Assembly (NCBI GenBank): GCA_024741835.1
Contig: JAENRP010000394.1
Coordinates: forward strand, 1-38,053
Direction: 5' to 3'
DNA length: 38,053 bases
DNA from: Diplocarpon mali
Lineage: Eukaryota; Ascomycota; Leotiomycetes; Helotiales; Drepanopezizaceae
Each line of letters starts with the position of its first letter. The stretch's first letter is position 1. Made by a program: the position numbers and the translations under genes. A model generated the notes under the pieces. That model was not told the DNA's origin. It worked only from the letters and a program-made list of their open reading frames with translations, and ran no database searches. Shown one piece after another: positions 9,741-17,655 of this stretch.

Positions 9741-11108
9741 CTAACCTGCTGGCTTGCCAGATGGTGTCCATTTCACTTTGAGACCCGACTTATTTCGCAC
9801 TGTACGAGGTGTTTGGGCTCCAAATGAAGATGATTCTCCTAGAGACGTCTTACTTCCAACATTTCTCCATAATCTTTGGGCAGCTGGGGTTAACTGCCCC
9901 GAGCCTACCCTTGGGCTGCTCGGGAACTTTGGAACGGGCGTCAGGTCTACCCTGCCCGTCAGTCCAAACTTAGTTGATGCCCTTTTGATCTGTGCATTTT
10001 TGTCGACCAGACGGCGATGCAAGTCTTCCCTACTACTTTGGTCTTTGATGACAAATGGATTCTTCACAATTTCTCCTTTGCCCAAGTCAATTTTGACAGC
10101 AGATTCCCGCGGTAGCTCGTCCGACTCGTCGTCCACAAAGGCATAACCATTAACCCGAGGCGTTTCATTTCCACCAGAACTAGACTCCAGGTCAGATGTT
10201 CGCCTCTGACAGGCTATAGCATCCCTAACAGCGGACAATGACGGCGATGGCAATATATTAGTTTCTTCCTGGGCAAGCAGATCAATGGGCATGCGTGTAT
10301 TGCTGTATACGACCTCTTTGGGAGCTGCTCTCGACTCAGTTTGTGCCCGTTGTGCCATGGTCTCGACCGAGTCCTCCACACTCTCAAGTCGAAACATCAA
10401 TCCATTGTCAGGCCTCGAATTCCATGCATCTGGCTTAGCGGGCCTCTCGGCAACATCCTGGAGAGCCATCCGGTCCCTCTTTCCTCCGTCATCCTTTAAT
10501 GTGCCGCGAGACATCAACAGCTTTGTCTCAATTTCCTTCTGCTTTTGTATCATTTTTGACGGTAATCTTTTATTGGCCGACCACATCCAAGCATATTTTT
10601 CGGCGCGTTTCTGGTTTTGCTTATCCAAAAGCTTGTAGAAGCTTTCACTATCTTCACTAGTATACCTGGATTGAAACTTGTCCAGGCTCATATTTGTATC
10701 CACTTCTGGCGAAACTATTGTCTGAGTGGGTGTTGTGATGTCCGAGGAAACAGACATCGGGGTATCACCGATGAAAGTCCGAGGAGTATCCAGTGTGCCT
10801 AAAGGGGTTTGAAGTGATGTGCCACGCCGCCCTTTCCGTTCACCGGGAGTCATAACTTGTTTGAGTCTGCGGCCGGCCGTTGAAATCCAAGTAGCATCTT
10901 CTGATTCCAGAGCATCTAGATACTCCTGTTGGGTTTCGGTCTCCAGGATACCAGGGAAGAAGTCGCGGGCAATGATCTCGGATATGGCGTCCGTGTATGA
11001 TTCTTCGTCGATGACATTTTTGGGCCTTTTGATGCGCTTTGGTGGCGGAGGCATCAAATCCATGTCTGTCGACTTGCGAACGAGTGCTGAGGGCTTTGTA
11101 GACTCCAT
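9741..11108 (-). CDS. bis1: Spliceosome-associated nuclear protein ES2 (DGCR14/Bis1 homologue)
   Basis: ES2-family nuclear protein; relatives are found in late spliceosome (C complex) preparations, and fission yeast Bis1 binds the nuclear envelope protein Ish1. Intronless, 455 residues. The N-terminus carries a basic nuclear-signal-like stretch (PPPPKRIKRPKNVIDEE), then the family hallmark YTDAISEIIARDFFPGILETETQQEYLDALES (quoted in part: DAISEIIARDFFPG and QQEYLDALE). A middle region has FYKLLDKQNQKRAEKYAWMW. The C-terminal signature is LTPAAQRLWRNVG, followed by a TPRTVR-type tail. The start ATG at 11108 opens the only long frame. The gene is divergent from PPT1 across 501 bp. The 3' end is assigned from the stop codon at 9741. 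Confidence 0.93.
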   Translation of the reverse strand: MESTKPSALVRKSTDMDLMPPPPKRIKRPKNVIDEESYTDAISEIIARDFFPGILETETQQEYLDALESEDATWISTAGRRLKQVMTPGERKGRRGTSLQTPLGTLDTPRTFIGDTPMSVSSDITTPTQTIVSPEVDTNMSLDKFQSRYTSEDSESFYKLLDKQNQKRAEKYAWMWSANKRLPSKMIQKQKEIETKLLMSRGTLKDDGGKRDRMALQDVAERPAKPDAWNSRPDNGLMFRLESVEDSVETMAQRAQTESRAAPKEVVYSNTRMPIDLLAQEETNILPSPSLSAVRDAIACQRRTSDLESSSGGNETPRVNGYAFVDDESDELPRESAVKIDLGKGEIVKNPFVIKDQSSREDLHRRLVDKNAQIKRASTKFGLTGRVDLTPVPKFPSSPRVGSGQLTPAAQRLWRNVGSKTSLGESSSFGAQTPRTVRNKSGLKVKWTPSGKPAG

Positions 11109-11609
11109 AGCGTCGAACTGTGGGGGATGGGGGGGTCGGAACGGCGGCTCGATCTCTGTGAATTCGCGAGGGTCTGAATCGGTGCCCCCGTGCGGCGCGT
11201 TCGGTCAGGTCTTCTGGAGTGATCAGAACCAGGGCCACTGTATCGATTTGGGGGTCGGGGAGGGGGTGATAATTGACAGGCACAGGCTTCTACCTGTTTC
11301 GCTCGGGGTCGGTTGTGGTAGTATTTGTGATTGTTGTGTCATCGGTGATGTTGAAGGGTACGAGCCGCAATCGCCAATCCCTGCTGTCGTCTAACTCTAA
11401 AGGATACCTAGTCTGCGGTTAGGCGCCTCGACAGGGGTCTGGGTGAAGCTTGGACGACTTCTCTCCATAGAAGACTTGTATCGCATTGTTACTCTTCGTC
11501 TCCCTTCAACTTTGCTCTAGTATCCTATTCAACTCCGAAATTGAACTCCAACTCGACTCCACAATTGTGTCTGTTCTATTCTCACCATTCAAGTCTGCCA
11601 CCACGTGTC
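11109..11609. promoter_or_regulatory. Divergent promoter region of ES2/Bis1 and PPT1
   Basis: This 501-bp stretch separates two divergent start codons, so it should hold both promoters and 5' leaders. A CACGTG core lies at 11602-11607, only a few bases before the PPT1 ATG; that is probably within the transcribed leader and may be chance. The part nearest PPT1 (11470-11600) is pyrimidine-rich on the plus strand, as is common near fungal start sites. No gene is evident. Confidence 0.4.
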
Positions 11610-13409
11610 ATGGGTTCTCCAGAGGAGCAGGCAGTTGCCTTCAAAAACGATGGAAACAAGGCATTTGCTGCTCATGATTGGCCAACCGCTATAGATCTCT
11701 ATACCAAGGCTATTGACTTGGATGGTAACCAGCCTACATATTTCTCGAATAGAGCACAGGTATATTTTTTACTCATCCATACTCCCCCACCCCCAGAAAA
11801 ATATTGCTCGCAAGACTGACATGAGAAGGCAAACATCAAGTCCGAGGCATACGGGTCCGCCATAGCAGATGCAACCAGAGCCATTGAGCTAGATCCAAAC
11901 TTGGTAAAGGTCAGTTAATTCCACAGCAGCCGCAGGCATTTCTATCACGCCGGTCAACCTTCTTATTTGAGAGACTGATCCCCCGCGTCTAAGGCATATT
12001 ATCGACGAGCTGTTGCGTATACCGCGATCCTGAAATCACAAGATGCTCTTCGGGATTTCAAGACGGTCGTCAGAAAGGCACCGAACGATAAGGATGCGAA
12101 GCTTAAGTTGGCAGAGTGCGAAAAGATTGTTAAGAGGGTTGCCTTCCTCGCGGCTATTGACCCTGGAGACGAACCATCTGCGGCCGAGGGATTGGATCTG
12201 GACTCAATCGTCGTTGACGCAGACTATGATGGGGCTCGTTTAGACACCGAGATGACCACCGAGTTCATAAGTGATATGCTAGATCGGTTCAAAAATGGAA
12301 AGAAGCTACACAAGAAATACGTATATCAAATCATCATTGCTGTCAAAAATATCGTCTACGATGAGGCAACTATGGTCGAGATGGAGATAGAAGACGACGC
12401 AAATCTGACAGTTTGTGGAGACACACACGGTTAGTGCATACTTTACAGCAAGCCAGAAGCAGAAAACTGACCGCTATAGGTCAATTCTTTGATTTGATGG
12501 AGCTTTTCAGACTCAATGGCTTTCCAACCGAAAAGCACTGCTACCTGTTCAATGGAGACTTTGTAGACCGGGGATCCTGGTCTACTGAGATTGCTCTTCT
12601 TTTGTATGCATACAAGTGGTTGCGGCCCAGGTCATTCTTCATAAACCGTGGTAACCATGAGACCGATGATATGAACCGCGCCTATGGTTTCGAAGGCGAA
12701 TGCAAGGCGAAATACAATGGTATGTTTTCAGCTCAGATACCAGGTATTTCCTCTTGCCGTTTCTAAATTCCTGCAGATCGCGTCTTCAAACTTTTCTCAG
12801 AGAGCTTCTCGGCACTTCCGCTGGCGACTCTCATTGGCACTAAGTATCTTGTGCTTCACGGTGGCCTGTTTTCTGATGACAAAGTCACCCTTGACGATAT
12901 TCGGAAGTTCAATAGGCACAATCAACGCCAGCCAGGTCAGGCAGGGCTGATGATGGAGATGCTATGGACAGATCCGCAAACAGAGCCCGGCCGTGGTCCT
13001 AGCAAGAGAGGTGTTGGTATGCAATTTGGACCAGATGTTACTAAAAGATTTTGTGATAGAAATGGATTAAACGCTATCATTCGCAGTCACGAGGTAAGAA
13101 TGGAGGGATACGAGGAAGAGCATGAAGGAAGGTGTATTACAGGTAATTGATGCGAACGGATTATCCTGCGGCAATACTGACTGCTTTCACAGTCTTCTCC
13201 GCGCCAAGATACTGTGACAGCACTGAGAACAAAGGCGCATACATCAATATCGGCCCCGATTACAGGCTCGAATTCCACAAATTTGATGCCGTACCTCATC
13301 CTAATATCAGGCCGATGGTCTGTCCCTTTCTCAATAATGTCATGGCCATCTTGACACTAACTCGTGTCTCAAGGCTTATGCGCAAAGCAGTCTCATGTCG
13401 TCGACATAA
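11610..13409 (+). CDS. PPT1: Serine/threonine protein phosphatase 5 with TPR domain (PPT1/PP5)
   Basis: PPP-family phosphatase that docks on Hsp90 through its TPRs; yeast Ppt1 dephosphorylates Hsp90. Seven exons: 11610-11759, 11829-11909, 11994-12429, 12480-12719, 12777-13142, 13193-13317 and 13374-13409. All six introns (50-84 nt) are GT-AG and keep frame. The predicted protein has 477 residues, normal for PP5. Three TPRs occupy about 6-107. The phosphatase domain carries the metal and phosphate motifs GDTHG (219-223), GDFVDRG (248-254) and GNHE (280-283), then [23 protein letters not shown] and VFSAPRYCD. The last exon adds [15 protein letters not shown] after IRPM. The ATG at 11610 is the first in the open frame; codons upstream have no ATG. 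Just 3' of the stop another frame encodes a hydrophobic segment (see findings). The LTR element starts 244 bp downstream. Confidence 0.96.
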
Positions 13410-13648
13410 ATGTCAACACCTACGATTTCTTTGACAACACAGCGTGACCCTCATTGGATGGATTTGTTGCATAGCCGCTGGCATTGCGATATGGCGTTCG
13501 GATACCAAGAAGCAGCCAGCTGAAGTTGACTATAGCCACGCGCCAATTGTACCAACATAGAGGCAGGTAGAATCAATATAATCTACCAGGTGTTTTCTCT
13601 GAGCAGGAAAAGAATTCGCACATGCCAAATCCTATGCTATCACCCGTC
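13410..13648. other. PPT1 downstream region with the former end of POP8
   Basis: The right edge holds the last two sense codons and stop codon of POP8 as they stood before the LTR insertion: read on the minus strand, the duplicated TTTGG runs into GAC GGG TGA (13640-13648). The left part includes an open plus-strand frame (13435-13560) that encodes a hydrophobic stretch. The remainder is presumably the PPT1 3' UTR and the former POP8 3' UTR. Confidence 0.6.
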
Positions 13649-13653
13649 CCAAA
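13649..13653. repeat. Target-site duplication CCAAA (left copy)
   Basis: Identical to 15279-15283 on the far side of the element. A 5-bp duplication is the usual footprint of an LTR-retrotransposon integrase. It falls inside the POP8 Val-Trp codons near the C-terminus. Confidence 0.85.
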
Positions 13654-13910
13654 TTTCACGGCACGTTATGACACAGACGAGGCTGTAACTAACTAACTCG
13701 GGAAGCATACCACCTCTTGGCAAAAACCTTTCCTTTAGTAGATAATACACAAGTCGTAGGAAATCGACCTATACGAATCTTATATTAAGAGGGATATATA
13801 AGTAGGAAGGTCTCCTGCCTTGTAATTATTCTTTAGCTTTAAATTCTATGAGATTTGGCAGCATTGATCTTATCAACTTTATCAACCTATGCCTTGCTTC
13901 TGCTGTTACA
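13654..13910 (+). repeat. 5' LTR (257 bp)
   Basis: Direct repeat of 15022-15278, the same length, aligned without a gap, with about 47 differences of which about 40 are transitions. The ends (TT...ACA here, TA...ATA in the other copy) are consistent with an original TG...CA after mutation. It contains TATATAAG at 13795-13802 and an in-frame ATG at 13848 that opens the internal reading frame. Confidence 0.88.
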
Positions 13911-14972
13911 CAATTTCAAGCTGCCTTGTCCCAACAATTGATTGACGAACGCCCTACGACCCCTATCATGCCAGACCGCACCAAATATCCTCCCCCGCCT
14001 GTCGATGCCATGGATAGCGACGACGACCTCCCCTTTCCTGCTAGCGACGTGTCTGATAATACCGAAAGCGACACCATCGAAGAAGACGAGCCCGCCGCCC
14101 CGCCACCACCTGCACCACCTCTATTCAGAAGCAGTGCGGTCCTTGGCAAGAAAGTTCCTCTAGACTGGCTCCGCGACGAGTCAGAGAACGAAAACGACGA
14201 AGAAAAACAATCCGCACCTATCAAAACTAAGAAAGATGGTACGCCCATGATGAGAAAGGACGGCGCAATAATTCGTGAGTCGCGACCTAGCAAGTTGAGA
14301 CTCTTGAGAAACAATCTTCGAAGACGCCTACGGCAAGACATCTCCAACCAAGGAGAGACGTGGGTCAATCCGCGACCGACAAGATTCAGAGCGTCAGAAC
14401 AACGCGTCTGGAAAACTGTGGTAAAGGCAGCACAAGAAAATAAACGCCTGCCTGCCAACGTTGACAAAGCGATTGCAAAAGTCGAAGCAAAGGGAGGAAC
14501 CTTCCTACAAGGCGGTCATATGGTGTTCGTCACATTATTTAAGGCCGTCGAATTCAATCGCCTCCACGCAGATCTCAACGAACAATCCCGCGAATTGACA
14601 AAGTTGCGCGAGAAGTCTAAGGCAGACGAGTTGAAGCTGAAGACACTGAAGGAAGACAACGACAAGCTCAAGAAGCAGGTCGATTCTCGAAGCACTAGAC
14701 AAAAACGAAGCGCGCCCTCTGCTACAATCACCCCCGCTAAACGCCAAAAATCAAGTCAACTCGAGTGGCCTGACAAAATACGCGAAGACCAGCGACAACG
14801 TCGCGATCTAAAAGACCCCCGTGATAGGAAACTGACGAGTGCGTTCGACAATTTGGACGAACTGGTCGATACAGCAATTGAAGCCATTCGCGCGGAAGGA
14901 GATCCAACAAACGAAAAAATGAAGGCCTTTATCAGTAGGGCAGAAAACCGATCTATGTACGACTTTATCTGA
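13848..14972 (+). CDS. Uncharacterised protein encoded inside the LTR element
   Basis: I do not recognise this protein. The frame opens at an ATG inside the 5' LTR (374 residues); a second ATG at 13968 (334 residues) is the more conventional start, since it lies wholly in the interior. From that second start: a Pro- and Asp/Glu-rich N-terminus (about 1-65), a very basic block around RLLRNNLRRRLRQD (about 110-130), a middle region with WVNPRPTRFRASEQRVWKTV, a charged coiled coil of Leu/Lys/Glu heptads (about 195-240), a nuclear-signal-like KRSAPSATITPAKRQK, and a helical C-terminus ending MYDFI. No CCHC knuckle or enzymatic motif is visible. It could be a Gag-like structural protein, a captured host gene or a domesticated product. 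Codon use looks like ordinary host coding sequence, unlike the AT-rich LTRs. Confidence 0.7.
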   Translation: MRFGSIDLINFINLCLASAVTQFQAALSQQLIDERPTTPIMPDRTKYPPPPVDAMDSDDDLPFPASDVSDNTESDTIEEDEPAAPPPPAPPLFRSSAVLGKKVPLDWLRDESENENDEEKQSAPIKTKKDGTPMMRKDGAIIRESRPSKLRLLRNNLRRRLRQDISNQGETWVNPRPTRFRASEQRVWKTVVKAAQENKRLPANVDKAIAKVEAKGGTFLQGGHMVFVTLFKAVEFNRLHADLNEQSRELTKLREKSKADELKLKTLKEDNDKLKKQVDSRSTRQKRSAPSATITPAKRQKSSQLEWPDKIREDQRQRRDLKDPRDRKLTSAFDNLDELVDTAIEAIRAEGDPTNEKMKAFISRAENRSMYDFI

Positions 14973-14980
14973 CTGCGAGT

Positions 14981-14998
14981 CGAGGTGAGGGCACCTCG
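14981..14998 (+). other. Perfect hairpin between the element ORF and its 3' LTR
   Basis: CGAGGTG (14981-14987), a four-base AGGG loop and CACCTCG (14992-14998) form a perfect 7-bp stem. It starts eight bases after the ORF stop. It may be an RNA structure used for packaging, for 3' end formation or for protection of the purine tract. Function is inferred from position alone. Confidence 0.5.
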
Positions 14999-15021
14999 CT
15001 TCTTTAGAGGAGCGGGGGTAA

Positions 15022-15278
15022 TATTATAGCATATTATAACATGGACGAGGCTGGAACCGACTGACTCAGGAAGCATGCCGCCTCTTAGCAAAAACCTTTC
15101 CTTTAATAGTCAGTATACGAGTTATAAGATATCGACCTATATAACTCTTATATTAAGAGGGATGCTTAAGTAGGAAGGTCTTCTGCCTTATAAATATTCT
15201 TTAGCTTTGAATTCTATAAGATTTGGCAGCATTAATCTCGTTAACTTTATCGACCTATGCCTTGCTTCCGCCGTCATA
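15022..15278 (+). repeat. 3' LTR (257 bp)
   Basis: Partner of 13654-13910. It lacks the TATATAAG of the 5' copy (ATGCTTAAG here), and the ATG of the 5' copy is ATA. Its right edge now encodes the last seven residues and the stop codon of POP8 on the minus strand (15255-15278). Confidence 0.88.
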
Positions 15279-15707
15279 CCAAACGTGACCTCCTTCTCCG
15301 TGTGCGACGAGGAGGCTCAGCCAATTTCCAGACGTTTTCACTCTCCATCCAACCTTCCCATCTGCTTCTGAGCCTCCGGACCAGCCTCCAAGAGCCGCAA
15401 GTACAGGGCTCATATCTTCGCGCGGCACCCTGATCCAACAGTCAACCCCTTCAACCCTCAGAATGTCAACCGGAACAGCAGTGCCCGTAAGTCCAAGAAA
15501 CCGAGCCAACGCAGATCCGATGTACGAGCGCACAGTAAGGGAGTCGAGTGGCGGGTCAATCAGGGTGGGCTGCTCCGAGATGAGCTCGAGCTGAGCGTAT
15601 GAGAACCGAGGTGCTTTGATTGTCTTTGTTGCGATATCGTGCCCTCGGAGCAGACCCCCCTGTTTTTTCTTGGTTTCGGCTGTGCTTGCGAAGTTGCCGA
15701 CATCCAT
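15255..15707 (-). CDS. POP8: RNase P/MRP subunit POP8, C-terminus altered by the LTR insertion
   Basis: Small protein subunit of RNase P (tRNA 5' maturation) and RNase MRP (rRNA and mRNA processing). 150 residues from the ATG at 15707; the longer open frame upstream begins at TTG, so this is the first ATG. The Pop8-like core shows PRFSYAQLELIS, TVRSYIGSALARFLGLTGTA, VPVDILRVEGVDCWIRVPR (partial) and GWRVKTSGNWLSLLVA. The last native residues are His-Val-Trp; the codons after that (Tyr-Asp-Gly-Gly-Ser-Lys-Ala-stop) are LTR sequence. Across the element, at 13640-13648, the frame would have continued Asp-Gly-stop. So two residues were exchanged for seven and the fold itself is untouched, which suggests a working protein. 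Its native 3' UTR and poly(A) signals have been separated from the gene. Confidence 0.85.
   Translation of the reverse strand: MDVGNFASTAETKKKQGGLLRGHDIATKTIKAPRFSYAQLELISEQPTLIDPPLDSLTVRSYIGSALARFLGLTGTAVPVDILRVEGVDCWIRVPREDMSPVLAALGGWSGGSEADGKVGWRVKTSGNWLSLLVAHGEGGHVWYDGGSKA
15279..15283. repeat. Target-site duplication CCAAA (right copy)
   Basis: Exact match to 13649-13653. It abuts the 3' LTR end, and its bases are still read as POP8 codons on the minus strand. Confidence 0.85.
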
Positions 15708-17655
15708 ATCGCTTTTGGAGTCGCCGGGTACCAATCGATAACTGCCTACGAGCCTCAGAGCCTGTGCACGAAGCTGCAGTCCCTTTATAGAGATTTGTAA
15801 CTGGTCGACAAGAGTACTGACGAGTGTACTGCGGGATCGCAACTTCTTCCTCCGTCTCCGAGCTGGGCGTTGGTTGTATATAGGTCGAGAGTCTTGCTAA
15901 CTGTAGTCGTTGGCGGTGAGGGGGTGGTGTGGTGAGGTATCGATAGAGGGAGTGCTTATTTAGCAACTTGATAGGTTTAAACGAAAATACTTTCGTGCTT
16001 TCCTGCTAACCCGCGTCGCGGCTTAGATGAACAGAACAGAAACTGTAGCAAGGTGAGGAGTTTCTTGAAGCATTAGCGACCTAACAATATAATATCACAG
16101 AATATTCATACAAAGGCTGGATTAATGCGTATCGAATCGTTTTACGTTACATCTACTAAATGCCTTAAATAGAGTAGGGGATTGTCTAGGTACTAAGCTA
16201 CTGAAGAATTTCCTCTGGTTCCAGGTCTTTGCCCTATCTGCAATTTTCTACTCACTTGTGATTTTCATTATCATAGAAATGCTCAGCTCTTTTGTTCCCC
16301 GAGAAATCACTGTCTCACGCAGTGGAACCGAAGCAACGCAGAGATGTAGTAAAGCGTAGTTTTGACAGGCTGCATTAGATGTATGAAGAGAGCATAAGAT
16401 ATCATACATGACAAGCGAACACGTGACTCGGCCCCTCAAACAGCGTGTCGCATATTTCGACTATTCACTTGCTCCTTGGCTATATTGAGCTACACCACCA
16501 CTTCTTTCTTCCAAGGTATCTTCGCATTGTTGATGATTCTTACTACGACGCCAGAGACAATGTAGACTACTAGACTCCTTTCAAATCCCTCTCGGTCGTG
16601 AGCTGTATACATACACCTGTGGCTATTCTTGGGAGTTCCAGAGAAGAGGGGATATTAGAAATAGTAGTAGTGACACTATGATTATATCGCCAACCTCTGT
16701 CCTAAAATATATCTCCTCACCCCGTAGTGTCTTGAGCCGATACCTTAGACTCTATCACTTTTCCGTTCATTTAACATGCGACTTGTCCCAAGGTACTTCT
16801 GCTTTCTCATCTGTGCCTCCCAGGGGGCCTCTCTCAAAGTTGATCAGCGATGCAGTGGAATCTATAGATCAGCCGGGGAAGTCTTTTTTTTTAAGTATTA
16901 GCACGGATGCCAAGGGGATTATGGCTGTTAAGTAATACATTGGTACAAAGGGTAAGCCTTGTACGCTGTTCGGAAGGAGGGCCTTGGAAAATAATTTTCG
17001 ATTTTAAACATTTTTCCTAAATAAAAACACATTTTGAAAAATTCAAATACTCTCAAGATAGTCATCACTTTAGCAATGGTTCCTTGATTGTTTATCTATT
17101 TCAATAAATTGGCGACGCAAAAGCTGAACGCTATTAAGAAAGGGATAAAGCTTAAACGTCATCCTAGTATCCAACTGAAGTGGGCTTTCCCAATCCGACC
17201 TGTATTGGCATTTTGAGTAAGTTTTATCTTAGTGAACTCTGATCTTGCACAAGGGGATAGATTGTCTGTAGTCTTCGCAAGTTGGGGCACACACGCTTTG
17301 TGTTCTTCACTCTGCAGACCTTTGAATGATTAGGTACTCACAACTACAAACTCAAGTTCATAGTAAAAACACACTTAATAGCAAAAATGCTACTATGTAA
17401 TTCATAATGTAAAATGGATATCCATAACCAAACCACGTTACGCATCTCAAAGGGTATAATGCTTATAACCACCTCAATCCAGTCCTCAGTCGTCAAAGAA
17501 TATAAAAATATATAAAAAAGATCCCAGGGTCGTAGCCTCTCGTCTGGACGATCTAGACAGAAAAGCCGTCTTTTCAAAGACGAGAATCACGCAATAATAA
17601 CAAGCCGTGCGCAGGTGCCATGGGTAATGTTGGCTCACCGCACCAATGGAATGAT
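15708..17655. other. Gene-poor 1.95-kb stretch: POP8 promoter and downstream region of the serine-rich gene
   Basis: The left part must contain the POP8 promoter. The rest, notably 16940-17560, is AT-rich. Short frames (for example 16248-16439 minus and 16678-16935 plus, which does begin with ATG) have no recognisable motif. A CACGTG core occurs near 16430. I see no tRNA, transposon terminus or tandem repeat. An unannotated small or noncoding gene cannot be excluded. Confidence 0.45.

Larger units (their letters stand above)
13654..15278 (+). mobile_element. Single-ORF LTR element (1,625 bp), probably a non-autonomous or domesticated LTR retroelement
   Basis: Two 257-bp direct repeats flank a 1,111-bp interior, and a perfect 5-bp duplication (CCAAA) flanks the whole. 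The interior holds one long plus-strand frame and only 49 bp between its stop codon and the 3' LTR. That short space contains a perfect hairpin (14981-14998) and a purine-rich GAGGAGCGGGGG tract (15007-15018), positioned like a polypurine tract. No TGG-type tRNA primer-binding site follows the 5' LTR (the sequence is CAATTTCAAGC). No protease, reverse transcriptase, RNase H, integrase or zinc-knuckle motif is present. Known classes with this outline are TRIM, LARD and TR-GAG elements. The element sits antisense to POP8, whose last codons it interrupts. The calls of LTR, duplication and ORF rest on sequence; the class is inference. Confidence 0.85.

Noticed and set aside
15255..15842. 195-codon version of POP8
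   Set aside because: The longer frame begins with TTG, and the first ATG is at 15707. The extra N-terminal residues do not resemble POP8.
16678..16935. 85-codon ATG-started frame
   Set aside because: Composition is unremarkable, no splice-linked neighbour exists and nothing resembles a known family.
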